Origin: Actinomycetes bacterium
Lineage (GTDB): Bacteria; Actinomycetota; Thermoleophilia; Gaiellales; Gaiellaceae
Direction of reading: 5' to 3'
Length of the DNA: 53,287 nucleotides
Assembly (NCBI GenBank): GCA_025358355.1
Contig: JANYJX010000030.1
Location: 1 to 53,287 of the forward strand
Made by a program: the position numbers and the translations under genes. Below, one piece after another: positions 36,383 to 44,630 of the stretch; positions within the stretch are counted from its first letter, which is position 1, and the number at the start of each line of letters is the position of its first letter. The notes under the pieces are model-generated. The model did not search any database. It was not told where the DNA came from and saw nothing but the letters and a program-made list of their open reading frames with translations.

Positions 36383-37300
36383 TCACCAAGACGCCTCCTT
36401 CGCCTTGACGAGCCGGTACAGCGCTTGGTGCAGAGGAGCGGGGACACCGTGGCGGTCGGCCTCGCGAACGAGCGCGCCGGTGATCAGATCGATCTCTGTC
36501 TCTCTACGAGCTTCGACGTCCTCCAGCATGGATGGATAGTGGGCCGAGCCGCGGCGCGTCGCGAGGACGTTCATCTCCCACGGATCGTCGTGCAGCTCGA
36601 CACCGGCCGCTGCTGCGACGGCTTTGCCTTCGTCGACGAGGTCGTGGACGAGGTGGCCGAGATCGGTGGGCAACTCCTCGGCTGCGAAGTGCCGGTCGTG
36701 GCGCAGGCCGGTGAGCGCGGCAACGGCATTCACCGTCGCGTTGAAGATCAGCTTCGACCACTGGGCCGGCAGGAGATCCGGCAGCGCCTCGGCCTTGAGG
36801 CCGGACTCCACGATCAGCGCCGTGATCTCCTCCACTTGCTCAAACGGCGTCCCTTCGTAGGGGCCGAGCCAGGTTTCCGTGTCGAGGATGTACTCGACCT
36901 CGGTGTCGGAGTGCTTCGTCCCGCTCATGAAGGTGACGGCTGAGACGATCGGCCAGGCACCGCGGGCGCGCACTGCCTCTTCGGCACCGAGGCCGTTGAG
37001 GACGGTCATCATCGTCGCATCCGGGAAGCGGCCTTCGAGCGAGCTTGCCGCTTCGGCGAGCCCACCCGCTTTCGTCGCCACGATCCCGAGGTCGAAAGGC
37101 GCCAATGCGTCGGGATCGCTCGACGCCCGAACGTGTGCCTGCAAGTCGCTGCGCCCGGTCACACGCAGCCCGTCCGCCTCCAGCGCATCAGCGTGCTCGC
37201 GCCTGCGCGTGAGCACGCTCACCTCCGCGACCTGCGCGAGATGCCCTGCAAAGAGGCTCCCGATCACGCCGGCTCCGATCACGCAAACCCGTTCGACCAT
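36383..37300 (-). CDS. 2-dehydropantoate 2-reductase family protein (copy 2)
   Basis: A 305-residue paralogue of the protein at 30780-31697: VCVIGAGVIGSLFAGHL, DLGIVATKAGGLAEA, TVLNGLGAEEAV, QWSKLIFNATVNAVAALTGL and a shared C-terminal end (PSMLEDVEARRETEIDLITG against a similar block in copy 1). Two divergent copies in one operon suggest two related ketoacid/hydroxyacid steps. It lies 9 bases after the LLM gene and 59 before the binding-protein gene. Confidence 0.85.
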   Translation of the reverse strand: MVERVCVIGAGVIGSLFAGHLAQVAEVSVLTRRREHADALEADGLRVTGRSDLQAHVRASSDPDALAPFDLGIVATKAGGLAEAASSLEGRFPDATMMTVLNGLGAEEAVRARGAWPIVSAVTFMSGTKHSDTEVEYILDTETWLGPYEGTPFEQVEEITALIVESGLKAEALPDLLPAQWSKLIFNATVNAVAALTGLRHDRHFAAEELPTDLGHLVHDLVDEGKAVAAAAGVELHDDPWEMNVLATRRGSAHYPSMLEDVEARRETEIDLITGALVREADRHGVPAPLHQALYRLVKAKEASW

Positions 37301-37309
37301 CCGCCACGG

Positions 37310-38419
37310 TCAGGCTTGCGCCGAGACCGTCACTCCATCCTTGCGATCCTTAGCGTTGCTGTCCCTGGCCTTGAAATGAGGGATCACGCGTTGCGCGAAC
37401 AGCTCCTGATTCTTGATCGCCATCCAGTTCGGAGCACCGCCCGCGTTGACCGTGATGGCGATCTCCTGGACGCCTTCGCACACCGAGAGTGTCTCCTCGA
37501 TGCGCCCGATGATGTCTTCCGGCGTGCCGACCCACACGTAGTCGTCCGCGATCAGCTGCTCGTACGGGACTTCGGCGAGCTGTTCCATGATCCCGGCTGT
37601 GTAGAAGCCGTACCCGGCAGCGATCAGCCCGTCGGTCGGCGGTTTCGGGTACTCGGTCAGCGGCGAGCAGTTCCCCTGGATGAAGCCGGTGACCCAGTCG
37701 CGGCCCTCGCGCACGGCTGTATCGCGATCCTCGTCCAGATGGCAGGCGTGGATCCAGACGATGTCGGGCGTCGTGCCAGCCGCCGCGCAGGACGTTCGGT
37801 AGAGGTCGAGCTGGGTCTCGAGCACCTTGTACGGCAGCAGCGGCGGCACCGCGACGCCCCAGCCACGCTCGGCCGCAAGGGTGTACGTGCGATCCGAGGT
37901 GCCGCCCAGATACACCCGATACGGCTCGGCGACAAACGGCACGATCTGCGAGTCGTCGACGTCGAAATACTCGCCGTGGTGCGAGAACGTCTCGTTGTCG
38001 AGCGCGGCCAGCAACAGGTCGACGGCCTCCTCGTAGCGTGGCCGCGCGTGCTCGTCGAGCGGCACACCGGCCTTGGGCGGAATCCAGCCGTGGCCGCGCC
38101 CAACACCCCATTCGTAGCGGCCGCCAGTGAGGATGTGCGTCGTGTGGATGACGCTCGCGAGCACCGTGGGGTTGTGGTACGGCAGCGCGTGCAGCATCGT
38201 CCGGAAGCGGATGTTCCGCGTCCGCTGGGCTGCCGCGGCGAACAGCGCGGTCGGGTTCGCCGAAATCGAGAACTTCGGGAAGAAGAAGTGCTCGATTGCG
38301 GCGTAGCAGTCGAAACCGAGCCGGTCGGCGTTCTGGATCTGCTCGAGCACCTCGGCGTACAGCTGCTCCGCCGTCTTGCCCGGGTGCAGCTGAAGCTCCG
38401 AATACAGGCTGAATCTCAC
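37310..38419 (-). CDS. LLM-class flavin-dependent oxidoreductase (1)
   Basis: A 369-residue luciferase-like TIM-barrel enzyme: VRFSLYSELQLHPGK, AEVLEQIQNADRLGFDCYAA, RTMLHALPYHNPTVLASVIH, GRYEWGVGRGHGWIPPKAG and VWVGTPEDIIGRIEETL. Such enzymes use FMN or F420 for oxygenation or hydride transfer, including opening of N-heterocycles. GTG at 38419 is chosen because the barrel's first strand starts there, with GAGGGAG upstream. It is the first gene of catabolic unit C, 31 bases downstream of the shared palindrome. Confidence 0.88.
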   Translation of the reverse strand: MRFSLYSELQLHPGKTAEQLYAEVLEQIQNADRLGFDCYAAIEHFFFPKFSISANPTALFAAAAQRTRNIRFRTMLHALPYHNPTVLASVIHTTHILTGGRYEWGVGRGHGWIPPKAGVPLDEHARPRYEEAVDLLLAALDNETFSHHGEYFDVDDSQIVPFVAEPYRVYLGGTSDRTYTLAAERGWGVAVPPLLPYKVLETQLDLYRTSCAAAGTTPDIVWIHACHLDEDRDTAVREGRDWVTGFIQGNCSPLTEYPKPPTDGLIAAGYGFYTAGIMEQLAEVPYEQLIADDYVWVGTPEDIIGRIEETLSVCEGVQEIAITVNAGGAPNWMAIKNQELFAQRVIPHFKARDSNAKDRKDGVTVSAQA

Positions 38420-38450
38420 TTCGGCTCCCTCATCGTCGTCGCGCGTCCGC

Positions 38451-38462
38451 GGTGACATGTCA
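38451..38462 (-). promoter_or_regulatory. Shared operator candidate, site 1 (unit C)
   Basis: Minus strand TGACATGTCACC with the perfect palindrome TGACATGTCA (38453-38462), 31 bases before the LLM GTG. A related partial site TGACATGACA lies at 38491-38500. Identical 12-mers stand before units B and A. Confidence 0.6.
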
Positions 38463-38572
38463 ACGGCGTCGAGCGAGTATCCCACCGATCTGACATGACA
38501 GTCAAACCAGAGCCGCACCACAGCCGAGCCTCACACGTACGCTCCCTCGAAATCCGACCTGTGGAGGTTCTC

Positions 38573-38848
38573 GTGAAGGTTACTGTTCACACCTGCCCCT
38601 ACCCGTGGCTCAATGTCCCCGGCCATCCGTGCACGCGCGTCATCGGGGCACTGAAGGCGGCAGGTGTCGAGTACGGCGTCGTGAAGAACCCGCTGCCGCG
38701 CAGGAAGCGGGAGAAGGTCGGGGAGCTCAGTGGCCAACGGCTGCTGCCCCTGATCCAATTCGAGGACGGCGTGATCTACCGCGAGCAATCGAAAGACATG
38801 GCTGCGACGATCCGCGCAGGCCAACTCGCCGAGAAGGACGTCAGCTAG
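38573..38848 (+). CDS. Glutaredoxin/GST-N-like thioredoxin-fold protein, 91 aa
   Basis: The start is GTG at 38573, with GGAGG 5 bases upstream. The sequence has HTCPYPWLNVPGHPC near the N-terminus (Cys8 and Cys20) and ends like a GST-N/glutaredoxin domain: RLLPLIQFEDGVIYREQSKD. The usual CxxC is spread to Cys-x11-Cys, so classical disulfide chemistry is doubtful. It is divergent from the LLM gene and its 3' end overlaps the HMGL-GNAT gene by 8 bases. Confidence 0.7.
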   Translation: MKVTVHTCPYPWLNVPGHPCTRVIGALKAAGVEYGVVKNPLPRRKREKVGELSGQRLLPLIQFEDGVIYREQSKDMAATIRAGQLAEKDVS

Positions 38849-40616
38849 CTCGACGCCGACGCCGCGGAGCGACGTCCGAGCGCAGCAGCGAGTAGATCGC
38901 GACATCGACGCGCCCGCGCTGGGCCTGAGCGACGTTGCGCTTCGTCCCTTCGCGCGTGAAGCCGGCCCGCTCGAGCGAGCGCAGAGACGCCTCATTGTCG
39001 AAGTCGGAGGTGGCCTCGACGCGCTCCATCCCAAGGGCCTCGATCGCCCAGTGCGAGAGCAGCCGCGTCGCGCGCGCGCTCACCCCTTGGCCGCGCGCCT
39101 CGGGCAGGACCCAGTAGCCGATCTCGCACTGGCCGTCCTCCCAGCTGAACCCGTGGAGCTGGACATTGCCGAGGTATGCGTCAGTCGTGAGGTCGGCGAT
39201 CGCGAGGTACAGCACATCGCCGGTTCGGCTGAGCGCCGGCCAGCGCGTCGTGATCCGCTCGACGACTGCGTCTTCCGTGAGCTCGTACATCACGACGATG
39301 CCCGTGCCGCGCAAGATCTCTTTGTCGGAGAGACCTTTGACGATGCTCGGAGCGTCTGCGGGTTGCGGCAGGCGAACGCGGATCCTGTCGTCGGTGAGGC
39401 CGGCGTTGGGAAAGACAATGCGCCCGCCGTGAACCTCGTCGCCCGCGACAAGTCGGCCGAACTCCTCGTGCGTGACGAGACCGCGTTTCTCGGTGCCGAC
39501 GCGTTTCACCCCTGCGAGCACGCCGGCTCGCTGGTCGTCTGCAAGGTCGAGGCCGAGCTCTGCCGCTTTGATCCGAACCGAGTCGATCCCGCTCTTCTTG
39601 CCGAGGACGATGCCGCGCCCCTGGCCCACGAGCTCGGGCGCGTACGGCTCGATCGCGGCTGGATCGTGGAACTGCGCTGCGACGGCGCCCGACTCGCGGA
39701 CGAACAGGTTGTCGCCGGTGACGGCTTTCCACGGTGCGAGCGGCGTGCCTGCACGCTCCTGCACGAGTTGGGCGAGCGCGTTCGCTTGCGTGAGGTCGAG
39801 CCGTGTGGGGATCCCGTAGAGCGCTTCCAGCGCGAGGGCGACCTCGATCAGGTCGGCGTTGCCGGCCCGCTCGCCCATTCCATTGATAGTGCCCTGGATC
39901 CAGGTCGCACCGGCTTGAACAGCGGCGATGGCAGCGGCTGTCGCGAGCCCGAAGTCGTCGTGGCCGTGCCAGTGGACCGGAATCTCGTGGCCGAGTAGGT
40001 CGACCGTCTCGCCAACGAGAAATGCAGCAGCTTCGGGGGTCGCGATCCCGATCGTGTCGACGACGACGACCTCCTGCGCACCCGCTTCGACCGCGGCGGC
40101 GTAAGCGCGGCGATAGAAGTCGAGGTCGGCGCGCGACGAGTCGACGCCAAAGAACGCGACCTTGATCCCGTTCGCCGTGGCGTACGAGACAGCCTTCGCG
40201 ATCCGCTCGAGCATCGTCTCGCGCGAGACGCCGAGCGCCGCGAGCTTCGCATCCGAGATGGGGCTCTCGATCACCGATGCGGCGACACCGAGCTCGACCA
40301 GTGCTTCGACATCGGCCTGCACGGCGCGCGAGAAACCCCACACTTGCGCGCGCAGTCCGGCGCCGGCGATCAGCTCGACCGCGCGCCAGTCGTCGTCAGA
40401 GACGCGCGGGAAGCCGGCCTCGATCCGGTCGATGCCGGCAGCGTCAAGCGCGCGGGCAATCTCGAGCTTCTCCTCCGGCATCAGGACGACGCCCACCGAC
40501 TGCTCGCCATCGCGGAGGGTCGTGTCGTAGAGGCCGATCGTGCGGCGCGGCTGCGGCTCGAGCGCCCGCGTGTTGAGCGACCCCGTCCAGATCTTCGAGC
40601 GGTCGAGGCCCGTCAC
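38841..40616 (-). CDS. HMGL-like acyltransferase/aldolase fused to a GNAT acetyltransferase
   Basis: A 591-residue two-domain protein. Residues about 25-400 form an HMGL/2-isopropylmalate-synthase-type barrel: LYDTTLRDGEQSVGVVLMPE, IDRIEAGFP, the metal site PVHWHGHDDFGLA, and GTINGMGERAGNADLIEVAL. Residues about 405-585 form a RimJ/RimL-type GNAT: IRVRLPQPADAPSIV, EIGYWVLPEARGQGVSARAT, NEASLRSLERAGFTREG and VAIYSLLRSDV. The frame is continuous with no sign of a missed stop. The first domain condenses or cleaves a 2-oxo acid with acyl-CoA/aldehyde; the second may use or acetylate a pathway amine. GTG start, 4 bases after the FAH gene; last gene of unit B. Confidence 0.85.
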   Translation of the reverse strand: MTGLDRSKIWTGSLNTRALEPQPRRTIGLYDTTLRDGEQSVGVVLMPEEKLEIARALDAAGIDRIEAGFPRVSDDDWRAVELIAGAGLRAQVWGFSRAVQADVEALVELGVAASVIESPISDAKLAALGVSRETMLERIAKAVSYATANGIKVAFFGVDSSRADLDFYRRAYAAAVEAGAQEVVVVDTIGIATPEAAAFLVGETVDLLGHEIPVHWHGHDDFGLATAAAIAAVQAGATWIQGTINGMGERAGNADLIEVALALEALYGIPTRLDLTQANALAQLVQERAGTPLAPWKAVTGDNLFVRESGAVAAQFHDPAAIEPYAPELVGQGRGIVLGKKSGIDSVRIKAAELGLDLADDQRAGVLAGVKRVGTEKRGLVTHEEFGRLVAGDEVHGGRIVFPNAGLTDDRIRVRLPQPADAPSIVKGLSDKEILRGTGIVVMYELTEDAVVERITTRWPALSRTGDVLYLAIADLTTDAYLGNVQLHGFSWEDGQCEIGYWVLPEARGQGVSARATRLLSHWAIEALGMERVEATSDFDNEASLRSLERAGFTREGTKRNVAQAQRGRVDVAIYSLLRSDVAPRRRRRAS

Positions 40617-40620
40617 GCCG

Positions 40621-41493
40621 TTACCAGCGTGCTCGCGGCGGGGCCGGCTCGCCGTGACCGTCCTGCCACGAGACGACCGGGTTGCGCAGCACGCCGATCC
40701 GCTCGATCTCGCACTCCATCACGTCGCCCGGCTTGAGATAGAGCGAAGCCGCATCGGGCGAGAAGCCGGCGACACCGGACACCGTCCCAGTCGAGAGCAC
40801 GTCCCCGGCGGAGTACCCGAGCGCCGAGTAGTGCGACAGGATCGCCGGGATGGTCACCGACATCCGCGACGAATGCGACACCTGCCGCTCCGCCCCGTTC
40901 ACGCGTAGCGTCATCGCGAGGTCGTGCGGGTCGGGCACCTCGTCGGGCGTCACGATCCACGGTCCGAGCGGGCAGAACGTGTCGATCGCCTTGCAAAACG
41001 AGAACACGCCAGAGCGCATCTCGCGCCGCTGGATATCGCGCGCGGTGATGTCGTTGAAGATCACGTAGCCGCCGATGTAGTCGGCCGCCTCCTCGGGCGG
41101 GAACCACTTGCCGGCCTTCTTCAGGACGATCGCGAGCTCGAGCTCGTAGTCCAGCTCCTCGGTCAGGTGCTCCGGGTAGATCACCGGCTCGTCGGGGCCG
41201 ATGATCGCGTCGACGTTCTGGAAGAAGACGATCCACGGCGCGATCTCGTGCGTCCAGCCGACCTGCTTCGACTCGGTCTCGTGCTCGCGGAAGTTGCCGG
41301 CCGTGTGGAAGAACTTCTTCGGAATGATCGGTGCGCGTAAGCGCGTCTCGGCAAGGGCGACGCGCTCGCCGGTCTCGTCGGCGCCACCACGCTCGAACCA
41401 CTCCCGCATCGTCGGTACATCAAGAACGGCAATCTCCTTGCCGTCGACATAGCCGACGCGGCCGGCTCCCTCCCCGAAGGTGACGAGCTTCAT
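40621..41493 (-). CDS. Fumarylacetoacetate hydrolase family protein
   Basis: A 290-residue FAH-fold enzyme: the metal triad Glu-x-Glu is in LDYELELAIVLKKAGK with the Asp in GGYVIFNDITARDIQ, followed by FCPLGPWIVTPDEVPDPHDL and LSTGTVSGVAGFSPDA. The family hydrolyses or hydrates beta-diketones and 2-oxo-enoic acids at the end of ring-degradation routes. It overlaps the M20 gene by 4 bases. Confidence 0.92.
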   Translation of the reverse strand: MKLVTFGEGAGRVGYVDGKEIAVLDVPTMREWFERGGADETGERVALAETRLRAPIIPKKFFHTAGNFREHETESKQVGWTHEIAPWIVFFQNVDAIIGPDEPVIYPEHLTEELDYELELAIVLKKAGKWFPPEEAADYIGGYVIFNDITARDIQRREMRSGVFSFCKAIDTFCPLGPWIVTPDEVPDPHDLAMTLRVNGAERQVSHSSRMSVTIPAILSHYSALGYSAGDVLSTGTVSGVAGFSPDAASLYLKPGDVMECEIERIGVLRNPVVSWQDGHGEPAPPRARW

Positions 41494-42719
41494 GCGACCC
41501 CGCAGACGCGCATCGCGGCTCGCGCGTACACCTCGGCGGTCTTGACGAGCCCGTCGATCGCAAGGTTCTCGCCCTTGACCGTGTCGAGCAATCCCGTTGA
41601 GGTGCCGTAGTTCACCGTCGGCACGCCGTAACGGGTCAGCGCGGAGGCGTCCGAGAACCAGCGCGTCACGTCGCGCTCGGGCTTCGCGCCGAAGACTTCC
41701 TCGTGCGAGGCGTCGATCGCTCCGATCAACGCGTGGGACTCGTCGATCTCGGCCCCGGGCGCCGTGACGTAGACCTCGCCTTCGACACCGTACTCAGGGA
41801 ACCGCGCCGCCAGCGCACGCACCATCTCGAGTACCTCGCCACGCGCTCGCGACATCGGCTTCGTCGGCGGAACGCGCACATCCAGGAACAGGTCAGTCCG
41901 GTGCGGCGTCCGCGACACGCGCCAGCCAAACCCCCCCTGCAGCGCACCGACATTGACGATCGCCTTCGCGCCGCGATACGAGTTCGCGGGGTCGTCCTCC
42001 CACGTGGGAATCCATTCGAGCACCGCGGCGAGCACGTCCTGCATGCGCAGGATCGAGTTCTGATCGCGCTTCCCTTCCGAGAATGCCGTGTGGATGAAGT
42101 TGCCCTGCACGCCGATCCGCAGCCACAACGAGCCGAAATGGCCGAGCACGACCTTGCCCTCGGTCGGCTCACCAAGGATGCACATGTCCGCGACGCCGCC
42201 ATGAGAGACGAGATAGCGCGAGCCGGCCGCATACCCGCGGTACTCGGCGCCCTGCGCGTCGCCGTACTGCGTCTTCTCAATCTCGCCGCAGACCGCTGCG
42301 ATCATCACGTCGCCGCGCAGTCGCACACCCGCATCGGAGAGCGCGCGCAGCGCCTCGACGTAGCAGGCGAGCGCGCCCTTCATGTTCGAGATGCCGAGCC
42401 CATACAGCCGGCCGTCCTCGTCGAACGCAGCGGGCTGGAAGCCAGGAACACCGGCGAGCCACGGCTCGCGCCCTGAGTACGAGGTGTCCATGTGCCCGTT
42501 GAACATCAGGCTCGCACCGCCGCCCGTCCCTTCGCGAATCCCGAGGACGTTCGCGCGCCCCTCCTCGACCTGCTGCCACTGCACGCGCAGGCCCATCTCG
42601 CCGAAGGTGTCGCGCATCAACTCGGCCATCGGCTCCTCGAAGCCGGTGAAGCTCGGCACGTTGATCGCGCTGCTCGCCCAGTCGACGAGGCGCGCCTGAT
42701 CGATGCGCAGATCAGTCAC
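41490..42719 (-). CDS. M20-family amidohydrolase/deacylase (ArgE/DapE-like)
   Basis: A 409-residue di-zinc hydrolase with a catalytic domain and dimerisation lid. FNGHMDTS carries the first His and Asp. The usual DMKGG is ISNMKGAL, with Asn for the bridging Asp. The general-base region reads CGEIEKTQYG, and LGEPTEGK follows. The Asn change may alter metal binding. GTG at 42719 overlaps the end of the LLM gene by 8 bases. In context it probably cuts an N-acyl or carbamoyl intermediate; the substrate is unknown. Confidence 0.88.
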   Translation of the reverse strand: MTDLRIDQARLVDWASSAINVPSFTGFEEPMAELMRDTFGEMGLRVQWQQVEEGRANVLGIREGTGGGASLMFNGHMDTSYSGREPWLAGVPGFQPAAFDEDGRLYGLGISNMKGALACYVEALRALSDAGVRLRGDVMIAAVCGEIEKTQYGDAQGAEYRGYAAGSRYLVSHGGVADMCILGEPTEGKVVLGHFGSLWLRIGVQGNFIHTAFSEGKRDQNSILRMQDVLAAVLEWIPTWEDDPANSYRGAKAIVNVGALQGGFGWRVSRTPHRTDLFLDVRVPPTKPMSRARGEVLEMVRALAARFPEYGVEGEVYVTAPGAEIDESHALIGAIDASHEEVFGAKPERDVTRWFSDASALTRYGVPTVNYGTSTGLLDTVKGENLAIDGLVKTAEVYARAAMRVCGVA

Positions 42720-43785
42720 GGAAGTGCGGGAGCACTTTCTCGCCGAAGAGCCGGATCTGCTCGTGCCGGTTCGCGCCCCACAGCTCGAGCATGACATGCG
42801 TGCAGCCGGCGTCGCGGTATTCCTCGATCGCGGCGATGCAGTCGGCCGGCGTGCCTGCGATCGGCTTGCAGCGGTCGAGCAACGAGTCCGTGACCAGCTC
42901 CTTGGCAGCCAGGCGCCCACCCTGCTCCATCGCCTCGGCGACGGGCCGGATCTCCTCCGGGTCGATGTTCGCCAGCTCGAGCAGCGTGTCGGCAGCGCCC
43001 GCGATGTTCTGCACCTTGTTCGCGAGGTACATGCCGGCGATCTCGCGCGCGCCGTCGCGTCCCTCGTCGCGGTCCTCGCCGATCGACGCGACGACAGTGC
43101 AGCCGAGGTCTACATCGCCCGGATTGCGACCCGACTTCGCAGCGCCGAGCTCGATGTTGCCGCGCGTGTAGCGCACGAATGCCGGAGTCGTGATCGACGG
43201 TGTCAGCAGCCCGTCGCCGATCTCGCCGCCGAGTTGCTGCATCAGCGGCGCGGTTCCGGCCACGTAGACCGGGACGTCCCAGTCGGGCGCGTGCGCCTCG
43301 GGCGACAAGGCCGGAATGTCGGCCGAGTACACCTTGCCGTCGTACTCGAAGCGCTCGCCGCCCAGGATGCCGCGCATGATCTCGACCGAGTCGCGCATGT
43401 GCGCGAGCGGCTTCGTCACCTTCGGCGGCCCCCCCTGCTTCGTGTTGTTGAGAAAGATCTTCGACGTGCCGAAGCCGACGATAAACCGGCCCGGCCCGGC
43501 TGCCTCCTGCACGACGCGCGCGTCCATCGCGGCCTGCACCGGGTGGCGTGTGTACGGCGAGATGATCCCCCAGCCGATCGTCAGGTGCTTCGTCTCGCGC
43601 GCCATCAGCGCGGACACAACGGTGGACGACCTCGCCTCCATCTGGTGCTTGCGCCACCACGGATACGCCTCGGCGAGCCAGATCGTGTCCATGCCGGCCT
43701 CGTCCATCGCGCGCGCCGAGGCAAGCATCTCGTCGAGCGGCTCCATCGTCAGCTGCATGACGCCGATCCTCAGGGGCAGCGCCAT
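42712..43785 (-). CDS. LLM-class flavin/F420-dependent oxidoreductase (2)
   Basis: A 357-residue luciferase-like enzyme: RIGVMQLTMEPLDEMLASAR, MDTIWLAEAYPWWRKHQ, LTIGWGIISPYTRHP, PGRFIVGFGTSK, and DVPVYVAGTAPLMQQLGGEI followed by GDG (F420-type phosphate loop region). It is only distantly like LLM 1, so it should carry out a different step. The ATG is preceded by GGGGAGG and, 24 bases upstream, by the shared palindrome. First gene of unit B. Confidence 0.9.
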   Translation of the reverse strand: MALPLRIGVMQLTMEPLDEMLASARAMDEAGMDTIWLAEAYPWWRKHQMEARSSTVVSALMARETKHLTIGWGIISPYTRHPVQAAMDARVVQEAAGPGRFIVGFGTSKIFLNNTKQGGPPKVTKPLAHMRDSVEIMRGILGGERFEYDGKVYSADIPALSPEAHAPDWDVPVYVAGTAPLMQQLGGEIGDGLLTPSITTPAFVRYTRGNIELGAAKSGRNPGDVDLGCTVVASIGEDRDEGRDGAREIAGMYLANKVQNIAGAADTLLELANIDPEEIRPVAEAMEQGGRLAAKELVTDSLLDRCKPIAGTPADCIAAIEEYRDAGCTHVMLELWGANRHEQIRLFGEKVLPHFRD

Positions 43786-43809
43786 GGTCAGCCTCCCCGT
43801 GCCCGAGTT

Positions 43810-43821
43810 GGTGACATGTCA
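43810..43821 (-). promoter_or_regulatory. Shared operator candidate, site 2 (unit B)
   Basis: Minus strand TGACATGTCACC, palindromic core 43812-43821, 24 bases before the ATG of LLM 2. TAGTGT (43831-43826, minus strand) just upstream could be the -10, which would put the operator over the transcription start. Confidence 0.6.
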
Positions 43822-43880
43822 GAGGACACTACACCATGATCCCTGACGGATCCTTCGGCATGCCTGGCAGTGGTGTGTTT

Positions 43881-44204
43881 TCAATCTGACTTGGGCTCGC
43901 GCTCGTTGTATGCGCGAACATAGGCGCTCCAGCCGTCATCAGTTCGGTACGCGGTGTACCGCACCGCTGATTCGATCGCGTTCCAGTTCTTGTCATCGAG
44001 GATCGCCGCGTGCGCCTCGGTAGGAGCCAGAAGCTTGGGTGCAGTGTCAGGTGCAACCGTTTCCACGGACACATACCCGAGGTCGAACAGATGCGTGCGA
44101 GCTTCCCGCGCATGATTGCGGTTCGCACCTGATAACTCCACAAATCCGTAGGCGTCCTCCGAGATCAAATCGAGGATTCGGAACTCCACCTCGGTGAACT
44201 CCAT
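43881..44204 (-). CDS. Small hypothetical protein, possibly winged-helix, 107 aa
   Basis: ATG at 44204 lies 7 bases after TATGTT on the minus strand, which fixes the start. The N-terminal half (EVEFRILDLISEDAYGFVEL, ARTHLFDLGYVSVE) has the spacing of a winged-helix repressor: helix, turn, helix, then a beta wing. The C-terminal half (WNAIESAVRYTAYRTDDGWS) is unfamiliar. It is immediately upstream of unit B on the same strand, so it is a candidate regulator; this is inference only. Confidence 0.55.
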   Translation of the reverse strand: MEFTEVEFRILDLISEDAYGFVELSGANRNHAREARTHLFDLGYVSVETVAPDTAPKLLAPTEAHAAILDDKNWNAIESAVRYTAYRTDDGWSAYVRAYNEREPKSD

Positions 44205-44211
44205 GACGCGG

Positions 44212-44217
44212 AACATA
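44212..44217 (-). promoter_or_regulatory. Putative -10 TATGTT, leaderless start
   Basis: Minus strand TATGTT, 7 bases, then the ATG at 44204. Confidence 0.5.
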
Positions 44218-44244
44218 CCCCGGGGCCCGCTCCGCCGAGTGTCC

Positions 44245-44375
44245 CTAACCGGCCTTCGCCTTCTGAACCTGGGCGTCCAGAGCGCCAAGCACGTTTCCGA
44301 CCTGCTGGTTGACGATCGGCTGCAGCACGCGCTGGCCCATCGAGCCGACCCTCGGCCGGCGAGAACCTTGACACC
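44245..44375 (-). pseudogene. coxG 3'-end remnant
   Basis: Read on the minus strand, this encodes GSMGQRVLQPIVNQQVGNVL then GALDAQVQKAKAG and a TAG stop, almost the same as the last 34 residues of the intact CoxG at 45064-45519. Over 44251-44350 against 45076-45175 I count about 12 mismatches in 100 bases. Upstream, a frame-shifted VKVLAG still matches the preceding CoxG segment, and then similarity ends at the vapB promoter. The rest of the gene is missing. Confidence 0.8.
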
Positions 44376-44404
44376 ATCCCTCTAGCCTATACCCTATATA
44401 GGGT
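44368..44404 (+). promoter_or_regulatory. vapBC promoter and palindromic operator
   Basis: TTGACA (44368-44373), 16 bases, TACCCT (44390-44395), then 7 bases to the GTG of vapB. The perfect 14-bp palindrome ACCCTATATAGGGT (44391-44404) covers the -10 and the start codon, as expected for an autoregulatory toxin-antitoxin operator. Confidence 0.65.
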
Positions 44405-44630
44405 GAAGAAGACGAGCATCTACCTCGAGCACGACCTCGACGTTGCGCTCGCCCAGCGCGCCGCGGTTGTCGGCATGACTAAGGCCGAGTTCATTCGCAC
44501 GACCCTGCGCGCCGCCGTCGGCGGACGGAGCCAGCCGCGCTTGCGTGCGATCGGCGTCGGGTCCGGCCCCGGATGGATCTCGAGCGATGTCGACCGGGCA
44601 CTCCGCGAAACAGGTTTTGGCACCGATTGA
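44403..44630 (+). CDS. vapB: Antitoxin of a VapBC module (ribbon-helix-helix)
   Basis: A 75-residue protein: KKTSIYLEHDLDVALAQRAA followed by GMTKAEFIRTTLRAAV is a ribbon-helix-helix DNA-binding domain. The C-terminal tail (GPGWISSDVDRALRETGF) is the type of segment that wraps and blocks the PIN toxin. The GTG start sits inside a palindromic operator. The stop overlaps the TTG of the toxin, giving coupled translation. Confidence 0.85.
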   Translation: MKKTSIYLEHDLDVALAQRAAVVGMTKAEFIRTTLRAAVGGRSQPRLRAIGVGSGPGWISSDVDRALRETGFGTD

